Assembly: GCF_029223195.1 (NCBI RefSeq)
Contig: NZ_JARHUF010000004.1
Span: 124,001 to 188,000, forward strand
Origin: Vibrio sp. CAU 1672
GTDB taxonomy: Bacteria; Pseudomonadota; Gammaproteobacteria; Enterobacterales; Vibrionaceae
Direction: 5' to 3'
DNA: 64,000 nt
How positions within the stretch are numbered: the stretch's first letter is position 1; every line of letters starts with the position of its first letter. Below, piece by piece: positions 1 to 5,979 of the stretch. A program made the translations under genes and the position numbers. The notes beneath the pieces were generated by a model. That model did not search any database. It was not told the origin of the DNA and saw only the letters and a program-made list of their open reading frames with translations.

Positions 1-281
1 TGCTGCGTGCTTATGACTTTGATCAGCTGTTTATTGGTGCTGATGGCGTCGATTTAGAACGCGGCACGACCACGTTTAATGAACTGGTTGGCTTAAGTAA
101 GGTGATGGCGGAAGTTTCGCGCGAAGTGATCGTGATGATTGAATCGGAAAAAATCGGACGTAAGATCCCCAACCTCGAACTGGCGTGGGAGCAGATTGAT
201 GTCCTGGTCACCGATGCAGAATTGTCTGCTGACCATAAGTCGAAAATCGAACAGTGTGGCGTAAAAGTGATTTGCGCCTAA
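1..281 (+). CDS. DeoR-family transcriptional regulator, C-terminal fragment
   Basis: The reading frame is open from base 3 and stops with TAA at 279-281, so only the last 92 codons are present. The protein segment has the DeoR C-terminal sugar-phosphate sensor (DeoRC) pattern: FDQLFIGADGVDLERG, then a region near EVIVMIESEKIGRK, then VDVLVTD-like IDVLVTDAELS. DeoR regulators of this type bind DNA through an N-terminal helix-turn-helix, which lies outside the window. They sense a phosphorylated sugar. Its position 114 bp upstream of glmS on the same strand fits the Vibrionaceae arrangement in which a DeoR-type gene precedes glmS; a role in amino-sugar control is inference. Confidence 0.85.
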   Translation, partial: LRAYDFDQLFIGADGVDLERGTTTFNELVGLSKVMAEVSREVIVMIESEKIGRKIPNLELAWEQIDVLVTDAELSADHKSKIEQCGVKVICA

Positions 282-395
282 TTTAAATAGACAACTATTT
301 TCATATTCACTTCCCTCAGCCCAACTTAGCACTGCTTGCTGCTTTTTATCAGATCGCGGTCGGGGAAGCATAAAACCATAAACGGAGATAAACAC

Positions 396-2228
396 ATGTG
401 TGGAATCGTCGGTGCAGTTGCACAACGAGATGTTGCTGAAATTTTGGTGGAAGGTTTACGTCGTCTGGAATACCGCGGCTATGACTCGGCGGGGGTAGCG
501 ATTGTCGATAGTGAAAGCAACCTGACCAGAATTCGTCGCTTGGGTAAAGTTCAAGAACTGGCGGATGCGGTAGAAGAAGCAAAAGTGATTGGCGGTACAG
601 GTATTGCCCATACCCGCTGGGCGACACACGGCGAGCCTTCGGAAGCTAACGCCCACCCACACATGTCGGGCGATATCGCCGTGGTGCATAACGGCATCAT
701 CGAAAACCACGAAGAGTTGCGTGAGCTACTGCAATCGCGTGGCTACGTGTTTGAATCTCAGACTGATACTGAAGTGATTGCTCACCTGGTGGAGTGGGAG
801 CTTCGTACTTCTGAAACCTTGCTGGAAGCAGTACAAAAAACCGCGCAGCAGCTAGAGGGGGCATACGGTACAGTTGCACTGGATCGTAACGATCCTTCAC
901 GTATCGTCGTGGCACGCTCTGGCAGCCCGATCGTGATCGGCTTTGGCGTCGGAGAAAACTTCCTTGCCTCAGACCAGTTGGCACTGCTTAACGTGACTCG
1001 CCGCTTCATGTACCTGGAAGAGGGCGATGTGGCTGAAATCACTCGTCGCGAAGTGACGGTATTTGATGAGAAAGGTGAGCGTGTTGAGCGTGAAATCGTA
1101 GAATCTAACGCGGAACATGATGCCGGTGACAAAGGCCAGTACCGCCACTTTATGCAGAAAGAGATTTATGAGCAGCCGACCGCGCTGATCAATACCATGG
1201 AAGGCCGTATCACCGCCGACTCGGTAGTGACCGAAGCGATTGGAGTGAATGCCGCAGAGATCCTGAGTAAGGTTGAACACGTGCAGATCGTAGCCTGTGG
1301 TACCTCATACAATGCCGGTATGACGGCCCGCTACTGGTTTGAAGACATTGCCGGTGTCAGCTGTGATGTGGAGATCGCGTCTGAGTTCCGTTACCGCAAA
1401 TTTGTGACCCGTCCTAACAGCCTGTTGATCACGCTGTCTCAGTCGGGTGAAACGGCTGATACCCTGGCGGCGCTTCGTCTGGCAAAAGAGAAAGGCTACA
1501 TGGCGGCGATGACCATCTGTAACGTCGCGGGCTCTTCACTGGTGCGTGAGTCAGACTTTGCCTTTATGACCCGTGCGGGGGTGGAAATCGGTGTGGCATC
1601 GACCAAAGCGTTCACCACTCAGCTTTCTGCCCTGCTGATGTTAGTCACGGCGCTGGGTAAGCAGCAAAACCGCATCAGCCAAGAGAAAGAACAAGAGATC
1701 GTTGATGCGCTGCACGCGTTGCCAAAACAGATTGAAGCGGCACTGGCGTTTGAAAAAGACATTGAAGCGTTGGCAGAAGATTTTGCTGACAAGCATCACA
1801 CCCTGTTCCTTGGTCGTGGTGAGTTTTACCCAATCGCGATGGAAGCGTCGTTGAAGCTGAAAGAGATCTCTTACATTCACGCTGAAGCGTACGCGGCCGG
1901 TGAGCTGAAACACGGCCCGCTGGCGCTGATTGATGCCGATATGCCAGTGGTTGTGGTTGCTCCAAGCAACGATCTGCTGGAAAAACTGAAGTCGAACATT
2001 GAAGAAGTGCGTGCCCGTGGTGGCCTGCTGTATGTGTTTGCCGATGAGAACGCTGGCTTTGAAGCGGACGAAACCATGAAGATCATCACCATGCCACACG
2101 TGAGTGAAATTACTGCAGCGATCTACTACACCATCCCGATGCAGCTGCTGTCTTACTATGTGGCGCTGATCAAGGGAACCGACGTTGACCAGCCGCGTAA
2201 CCTGGCAAAAGCGGTGACGGTTGAGTAA
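396..2228 (+). CDS. glmS: Glutamine--fructose-6-phosphate aminotransferase (isomerizing)
   Basis: Makes glucosamine-6-phosphate from fructose-6-phosphate and glutamine in the cytoplasm, the first step to UDP-GlcNAc for peptidoglycan and LPS. The start at 396 gives MCGIVGAV, which places the catalytic Cys at residue 2; a start further upstream would bury this essential N-terminal nucleophile. The length of 610 aa is normal for the family. An N-terminal class II glutaminase domain covers about residues 1-240, followed by two SIS isomerase domains, with the typical C-terminus AKAVTVE. The 3' end of the gene is the well-known TnsD target of Tn7-family elements, and such an element sits 26 bp after the stop codon. 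The native terminator has been pushed 2.4 kb downstream by that insertion. Confidence 0.98.
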   Translation: MCGIVGAVAQRDVAEILVEGLRRLEYRGYDSAGVAIVDSESNLTRIRRLGKVQELADAVEEAKVIGGTGIAHTRWATHGEPSEANAHPHMSGDIAVVHNGIIENHEELRELLQSRGYVFESQTDTEVIAHLVEWELRTSETLLEAVQKTAQQLEGAYGTVALDRNDPSRIVVARSGSPIVIGFGVGENFLASDQLALLNVTRRFMYLEEGDVAEITRREVTVFDEKGERVEREIVESNAEHDAGDKGQYRHFMQKEIYEQPTALINTMEGRITADSVVTEAIGVNAAEILSKVEHVQIVACGTSYNAGMTARYWFEDIAGVSCDVEIASEFRYRKFVTRPNSLLITLSQSGETADTLAALRLAKEKGYMAAMTICNVAGSSLVRESDFAFMTRAGVEIGVASTKAFTTQLSALLMLVTALGKQQNRISQEKEQEIVDALHALPKQIEAALAFEKDIEALAEDFADKHHTLFLGRGEFYPIAMEASLKLKEISYIHAEAYAAGELKHGPLALIDADMPVVVVAPSNDLLEKLKSNIEEVRARGGLLYVFADENAGFEADETMKIITMPHVSEITAAIYYTIPMQLLSYYVALIKGTDVDQPRNLAKAVTVE

Positions 2229-2249
2229 TTTGTTACTGTTATTATCGTT

Positions 2250-2254
2250 GTAAG
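2250..2254. repeat. Target-site duplication, glmS side (GTAAG)
   Basis: GTAAG directly before the TGTCGG end. The same five bases follow the opposite end at 4628-4632. A 5-bp duplication is the hallmark of Tn7-family transposition. Confidence 0.85.
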
Positions 2255-2263
2255 TGTCGGAAG

Positions 2264-2323
2264 ACAATATAGTTTGTTCGATTCCAATTAAGTCTGATCA
2301 TTTACAATTAAGTTTGTCACTTT
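2264..2323 (+). repeat. Three contiguous 20-bp TnsB-type repeats, right-end-like
   Basis: Repeat 1 (2264-2283) is ACAATATAGTTTGTTCGATT. Repeat 2 (2284-2303) is CCAATTAAGTCTGATCATTT. Repeat 3 (2304-2323) is ACAATTAAGTTTGTCACTTT. They abut exactly and start 9 bases inside the element end. They resemble the TnsB-binding repeats of Tn7 (core ACAATAAAGT). Dense packing is a feature of the Tn7 right end, which faces glmS. Confidence 0.8.
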
Positions 2324-2701
2324 TCCTTTATCAGTTCACTTGGCAGAGGTGATGTGAACCGACTATAGCAAACACGCCTTTGCCCAATTGTCCAACAGCT
2401 TGTTGGACAAACTCCACCCCCTCAATTTTGCAAGAGGTTCTTGCAAAAATCACTCTGAAGCACTTCTGCCCCAAACCTTCTTAGACCCAAAGGGTGTACT
2501 ATCTCGCTAAGGCGGCACTAGACTAAATAAATCTAATAAGTACTTTTGGTATTTGTACGGTAATGTGCCGTGACTCTAACTCGAAACGCTCAGTTATTCA
2601 CACAAGGAATGATATCTATTGAGTTTCATAACAGAAGGTAGCAACATAAATCAGATAATCAGGCCTATAAAGCTGGTCAACAACAATAACAAGGAGTAAT
2701 T
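2324..2701. other. Element interior without a gene
   Basis: AT-rich DNA between the right-end repeats and the acetyltransferase gene. Apart from the two palindromes at 2388-2448, no open frame with a convincing start or protein family is seen. No recognisable tnsA or tnsB remnant is visible. The promoter of the acetyltransferase gene probably lies here, but no clear -35/-10 pair stands out. Confidence 0.5.
2388..2448. repeat. Two perfect 10-3-10 inverted repeats inside the element
   Basis: First palindrome: arms TTGTCCAACA (2388-2397) and TGTTGGACAA (2401-2410), loop GCT. Second: arms TTTTGCAAGA (2426-2435) and TCTTGCAAAA (2439-2448), loop GGT. Both have perfect 10-bp arms and 3-nt loops and are 15 bp apart. 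A variant of the first, TTGTCCAAAAGCTTGTTAGA, lies in the same orientation near the other end at 4471-4490. Their role is unknown; terminator, operator or accessory end sites are all possible. Confidence 0.6.
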
Positions 2702-3232
2702 GTGCAAGAAAGTAGAGTCCAAATTCGTCCCGCTAGAGCCAATGAACTACAAGTCTTGTATTTATTGATCACATCAAATGACGAGTGGACTAAGTTCAAT
2801 GGACCATATTTTCCATACACTCATCCAACGATAGAAGTTTTCGAAACAGGCGTGTTTCAAAGACTTCTAGAGGGGGCTAGCCTACAAGTTGTAACATTTG
2901 ATAATGTACCCGTAGGGACGGTAAACAGTTACTGGGAGTGTGAAAGAACTCGTTGGCTTGAGGCGGGTGTTGTTATCTATGATTCAGAATATTGGGGCAA
3001 CGGAATAGCTTCCGAAGCGATCTCTCTTTGGGTTGATTATTTATTTGAGAATCATTTTATTGAGCGTGTGGGTATGACAACATGGTCTGGTAACCCAAGA
3101 ATGATGGCACTCGCCTCAAAAATTGGTTTTAAACAAGAAGCTGTGTTACGCAAGGTTCGATATTATCAAGGGAAATACTACGATTCTGTAAAGTATGGCG
3201 TGCTTAAGTCTGAGTGGAAAAATCGCAACTAA
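2702..3232 (+). CDS. GNAT-family N-acetyltransferase (RimJ/RimL type), element cargo
   Basis: A 176-aa protein with the GNAT acetyl-CoA-binding loop YWGNGIASEA at residues 97-106. It also has the C-terminal GF...AVLRKVRYYQGKYYDSVKYGVL pattern seen in RimJ/RimL-like enzymes, which transfer an acetyl group from acetyl-CoA to an amine. The substrate cannot be read from the sequence; protein N-termini, polyamines, amino acids or a toxin or drug are all possible. The start is GTG at 2702, with a strong AAGGAG at 2691-2696 and a 5-nt spacer. It is cargo of the Tn7-like element and runs in the same direction as glmS. With the glmS terminator displaced, read-through from glmS could add to its expression. 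Confidence 0.85.
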   Translation: MQESRVQIRPARANELQVLYLLITSNDEWTKFNGPYFPYTHPTIEVFETGVFQRLLEGASLQVVTFDNVPVGTVNSYWECERTRWLEAGVVIYDSEYWGNGIASEAISLWVDYLFENHFIERVGMTTWSGNPRMMALASKIGFKQEAVLRKVRYYQGKYYDSVKYGVLKSEWKNRN

Positions 3233-3541
3233 ATAGCTACTTGCCAACGTATGCTGAACTCACATTTGGGCTTTGTTGCGTAATTCGATGGAACTAAATC
3301 AGGAAGTGATACCGCCAAACTCACCAATGTTTCGGATCGTACAGCAATACGGGTGGCGAAGAAGTTAGCAATTGAACGTTCATTGGGCTTCATACCCCTA
3401 ATCCACTACAGGTACGCTATAAATAACATAGAAATTATACTTACCTATCAATTCATGAAATATCTCATTGATAGTGAAAGGGGTTATGGCTTATAAGTAC
3501 AGTGATGGATAGTTTTAATCTTACGGATTGGAGATAAGCTT
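3233..3541. other. Gap between cargo genes, with a possible IS-end remnant
   Basis: No convincing gene. GGCTTTGTTGCGTAA at 3269-3283 looks like the terminal sequence of IS903-type IS5-family insertion sequences, but no partner end and no transposase frame was found nearby. The promoter and ribosome-binding site (GGAG) of the following lipoprotein gene lie at its right edge. Confidence 0.35.
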
Positions 3542-4309
3542 ATGAATACTCAATACTCAATACTCAATAATAGAATTTTTAAACAAGCATTGCTTTTTTT
3601 ACTAACTCCCATACTGCTTACTGGTTGTCCGCTTGAGGGAGATGATGGTAAGTCTGGTACTGTTGGTCTCGATGGTCTTGATGGAATTAATTGTTGGGAT
3701 TCTAATTCCAACAGAATCAATGATCCAGAAGAAGACATTAATGCTGATGGTGTCTGGGATGTTAAAGATTGCACTTTTCAAACACAGGTGACTCAAAATC
3801 CCGATGCTGATTTCAATCACCAGCATATTTGCGAAGCTCTTGCGAATTTAGGTGAATACCCCACTGGTTGTCCTTCCGCTAGTCATACTAACCCAATTGG
3901 TACACTGACAGAAATTGGATCTACGTTTGACGTTGGAGATGGACAAAATGCGGTTAGTTGCAACTTGGAGCCGAATAATGGCCTGTTGAGTGTTGAGCCA
4001 AGATATGGCGAATTCTACTGGATCTTAGAGGGTGGTTTCATTGCTAACACCACAACTATACCTTTAGAGGATGAGCTAGGTGACACTGGGAAAAGTTGTT
4101 TTAATCTTTGTCAAGCGGACTCAGAATGCATTGCTTCTTTTGCAAATTCAAGCTTGCAAGGTGGTCAAATAAGTTACACATGCTCACTCTTTCATCATTC
4201 AGATACTGTTGAACCTTGGGCAAGATTGTGTAGTAACGAGTTTGCAGATTGTGTTCGTGCAACTGGTGTCTTGCAAAGCGCCCAACGTTGGAGCACTATT
4301 TGCCCTTAG
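3542..4309 (+). CDS. Secreted lipoprotein with collagen-like/Ca-binding segment and PAN-like C-terminus, element cargo
   Basis: A 255-aa protein that I cannot name. Residues 1-28 form a lipoprotein signal, with lipobox LLTGC and Cys29 as the lipidation site. Residues 34-50 run as short Gly-x-x units (GLDGLDGIN). They are followed by a Cys-flanked acidic stretch (Cys51 to Cys77) containing DINADG, which resembles an EF-hand-like calcium loop. Cys pairs follow at about 97, 110 and 140. The last 70 residues carry Cys186, 190, 196, 214, 230, 237 and 254 in a CFNLC...CIASF...CSLF pattern that resembles PAN/Apple domains used for protein or sugar binding. An envelope-attached binding or adhesion role is inference. 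GGAG upstream of ATG 3542 supports the start. Confidence 0.7.
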   Translation: MNTQYSILNNRIFKQALLFLLTPILLTGCPLEGDDGKSGTVGLDGLDGINCWDSNSNRINDPEEDINADGVWDVKDCTFQTQVTQNPDADFNHQHICEALANLGEYPTGCPSASHTNPIGTLTEIGSTFDVGDGQNAVSCNLEPNNGLLSVEPRYGEFYWILEGGFIANTTTIPLEDELGDTGKSCFNLCQADSECIASFANSSLQGGQISYTCSLFHHSDTVEPWARLCSNEFADCVRATGVLQSAQRWSTICP

Positions 4310-4345
4310 ACAACACATAGCAAGTCGCTCAAAAGGATAAAAAAT

Positions 4346-4385
4346 AGTTGGCTAAGTTTCGCTCCATTTCAAATTTTAGCCAACT
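4346..4385. repeat. Perfect 10-bp inverted repeat after the lipoprotein gene
   Basis: Arms AGTTGGCTAA (4346-4355) and TTAGCCAACT (4376-4385) with a 20-nt loop, 37 bp after the lipoprotein stop codon. It may act as a transcription end, but no T-run follows. Confidence 0.4.
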
Positions 4386-4432
4386 GTTCCCGTACGGTTA
4401 AGTTAGCGTTACTTTCCCATACTTCATCTAAT

Positions 4433-4462
4433 CAGTTACATCCTAATTTAGTAATGTAACTG
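4433..4462. repeat. 9-bp inverted repeat near the element's distal end
   Basis: Arms CAGTTACAT (4433-4441) and ATGTAACTG (4454-4462) with a 12-nt loop. It lies just inside the subterminal motif at 4471. Function unknown. Confidence 0.4.
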
Positions 4463-4470
4463 ACAAGGTT

Positions 4471-4490
4471 TTGTCCAAAAGCTTGTTAGA
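4471..4490 (+). repeat. Subterminal copy of the 2388 motif
   Basis: TTGTCCAAAAGCTTGTTAGA matches bases 2388-2407 at 18 of 20 positions, in the same orientation. It lies just inside the innermost TnsB-type repeat of the distal end. The palindrome is degraded here. Confidence 0.5.
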
Positions 4491-4618
4491 GATTGAGCAA
4501 AATTTATTGTCATTTCCACAGTGCATCTGGTAGCAGTACATCTTAAAAATGATCAAACTTTAGCTTTTTATAGCCTACGAATCGCTTGAAAAGGCACGTT
4601 TCGATCAAAGTTTATTGT
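4491..4618 (-). repeat. Three spaced 20-bp TnsB-type repeats, left-end-like
   Basis: On the minus strand, 4618-4599 reads ACAATAAACTTTGATCGAAA, 4566-4547 reads AAGCTAAAGTTTGATCATTT, and 4510-4491 reads ACAATAAATTTTGCTCAATC. The outermost copy starts 9 bases from the element end, exactly as at the other end. The spread over about 130 bp matches the layout of the Tn7 left end. Confidence 0.78.
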
Positions 4619-4627
4619 CCTCCGACA

Positions 4628-4632
4628 GTAAG
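4628..4632. repeat. Target-site duplication, distal side (GTAAG)
   Basis: GTAAG directly after the distal CCGACA end. It is identical to 2250-2254, and is followed without a gap by the displaced glmS terminator. Confidence 0.85.
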
Positions 4633-4636
4633 CAAA

Positions 4637-4664
4637 AGCCGAGGCCATGTGCCTCGGCTTTTTT
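4637..4664 (+). terminator. Displaced native glmS terminator
   Basis: Stem AGCCGAGGC (4637-4645) pairs with GCCTCGGCT (4651-4659) around a 5-nt loop, then a T-run. It begins 4 bases after the distal target duplication, so before insertion it stood about 30 bp behind the glmS stop. Confidence 0.9.
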
Positions 4665-5373
4665 ATCCCATCCAGTTTGTCTCCATGTTATTTCGCCTAA
4701 AAAAAGCATTGTAGGAAACCGCTATAAAAGAGCGTATAACGGGCTGTTTTCAGCCTGGGCGTGTACCTTAACGGGTTATTCGGAACATTCAGAACGACGG
4801 GCCTGAGGCTGCATGCCGTCGTATCAGTGGTAATGTTATTGGGCGGGCTGTGTGCGCCGCGTCGTTTGCTGCTGAGGTAGCACGATACAATATTGGCCTT
4901 CTGTGCGTCTGCCATAGCGTTTAGGGGGGGGAGCTGTAAGGGGACACGTAATCCTGAATGAAGCACCTGCTGGTTGATCTGGAGGCATTGACAGTAAGAC
5001 CAGCTGAACACGATGGCATCATGAAAGTCAGCTGGCAGCAGTTGCGGAAAGGTAGCCAAGCCTGGAAATTAAATGCAGATAATTTGTCGCTAAGAATTAA
5101 GGGATAACTAATACCAGGAATTATGAATTATTCTAAATTATATGTTTAAGTTTGTTTGTATTTTGAATGATTGCTTGGGAAATATATTATTAATTAATGG
5201 ACGCCTGTAATTGAATATTTTGTCATTTAAATAAATATGACGCCCTTCTTACTTCTTCTTTAAAGTTCATTTTTTACACATTGACAATGGTTACATATTG
5301 CCCTGATTTGGATAATATATAACAAAAGCTATATAGGCCTTTAATTCTTTTCTCTACTTAGAGAGGTAGTTCT
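4665..5373. other. Gene-poor stretch
   Basis: About 700 bp with no gene I can support. A 120-codon frame on the minus strand (4697-5059) and a 49-codon frame at 4958-5107 on the plus strand lack a good ribosome-binding site and a recognisable family. Composition changes from mixed to very AT-rich after about 5090. It could be decayed coding DNA. Confidence 0.4.
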
Positions 5374-5517
5374 ATGCATAAAATCATAAATACAATTGGT
5401 ATGATGATTATTGCTGGCAAATACGCACTATTTATCTTGCTGGCAGGTTTGACCGTAGCCACAGGTGTTAATGCCGCGGATCCGGCGCTAATCATGGGCT
5501 TGGAAGGTAACGAATAA
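5374..5517 (+). CDS. Small membrane or secreted peptide, 47 aa
   Basis: ATG at 5374 follows GAGAGG at 5361-5366 with good spacing. The frame runs 47 codons to TAA at 5517 and is followed at once by a hairpin and T-run, so this looks like a one-gene transcription unit. Residues 5-33 are strongly hydrophobic (MMIIAGKYALFILLAGLTVATGV), then NAADPALIMGLEGNE. The NAA/D junction could be a signal peptidase site, which would leave a 13-residue acidic peptide; otherwise it is a single-span membrane peptide. No family is recognised. Confidence 0.6.
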   Translation: MHKIINTIGMMIIAGKYALFILLAGLTVATGVNAADPALIMGLEGNE

Positions 5518-5537
5518 CCATCATTTGTTTACCTCTA

Positions 5538-5573
5538 ATAAAAAGAGCAGCTAGAAATAGCCGCTCTTTTTTT
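5538..5573 (+). terminator. Terminator of the 47-aa peptide gene
   Basis: AAAAAGAGC-A-GCTA, loop GAAA, TAGC-C-GCTCTTTTT with one mismatch in the stem, and a long T-run. It starts about 20 bp after the stop codon. Confidence 0.8.
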
Positions 5574-5979
5574 GTGGCCATAGTTCATCAATAAGTGCTG
5601 CTTATTGCTACATCCGTACTATTTCTAATTTATATGGCTTAGTGTGAAACATTTCGCAATATTTCGGAAAAGTAGATGTGTAAATTCTGTTAGAACTGGC
5701 TCTTATTTGTATTTGGTTTCAATTTAAATGTGCTTTTTAAATGGAGTGGTGCGAATAATTGATTTTGATCAAGGAAGCATTCTGAACACTGTTTTTCTGA
5801 TTCGATATCTAATTACAATAATATTGCTTTGGGGTAATTTAAATAAAAATTAATTTATTCTAAATGCAAATTATATTTTCAGCCTGAATATATAATTTGT
5901 AATTAAGAAGGTAATGTTTATTTTCTGCCATGACATTAAACGAAGCAATGGCAGGCAATAATCCGAGTTGGAGAAGACA
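5574..5979. other. AT-rich upstream region of the P-type ATPase gene
   Basis: About 400 bp without a gene. It holds a perfect FNR-type box at 5759-5772, and presumably the ATPase promoter between there and 5960. Nothing else is recognised. Confidence 0.5.
5759..5772. promoter_or_regulatory. Perfect FNR-type box
   Basis: TTGAT-TTTG-ATCAA fits the FNR consensus TTGAT-N4-ATCAA at every defined base. It lies 207 bp upstream of the ATPase start, in a non-coding stretch. Oxygen-responsive control of the ATPase is inference. Confidence 0.5.

Larger units (their letters stand above)
2255..4627. mobile_element. Non-autonomous Tn7-like element at attTn7 (no tns genes)
   Basis: The element begins TGTCGGAAGACAATA at 2255. 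It ends at 4627 with the inverted copy TGTCGGAGGACAATA when read from the other strand, a 14 of 15 match. It is flanked by a perfect 5-bp duplication GTAAG (2250-2254 and 4628-4632). The duplication covers bases 22-26 after the glmS stop, the place where Tn7 inserts. Three contiguous 20-bp repeats lie at the glmS-proximal end, and three spaced copies lie at the distal end. This reproduces the dense right end and spread left end of Tn7, with the right end next to glmS. The native glmS terminator resumes directly after the second GTAAG. No tnsA, B, C, D or E sequence is present, so transposition would need help in trans. Cargo: an acetyltransferase and a lipoprotein. Confidence 0.88.

Noticed and set aside
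1641..2267. 208-codon minus-strand frame opposite glmS
   Set aside because: Entirely the shadow of glmS in another frame, with His/Gln/Arg-rich content typical of antisense frames.
2255..4627. Integron gene-cassette array behind glmS
   Set aside because: No attC/VCR-type repeats and no integrase. The ends, duplications and repeat arrays fit a Tn7-like element instead.
4697..5059. 120-codon minus-strand frame
   Set aside because: No convincing ribosome-binding site, odd composition and no family pattern.
4958..5107. 49-codon plus-strand frame starting MKHLLVDLEA
   Set aside because: Weak ribosome-binding site and no supporting context. Kept only as a note in the gap entry.
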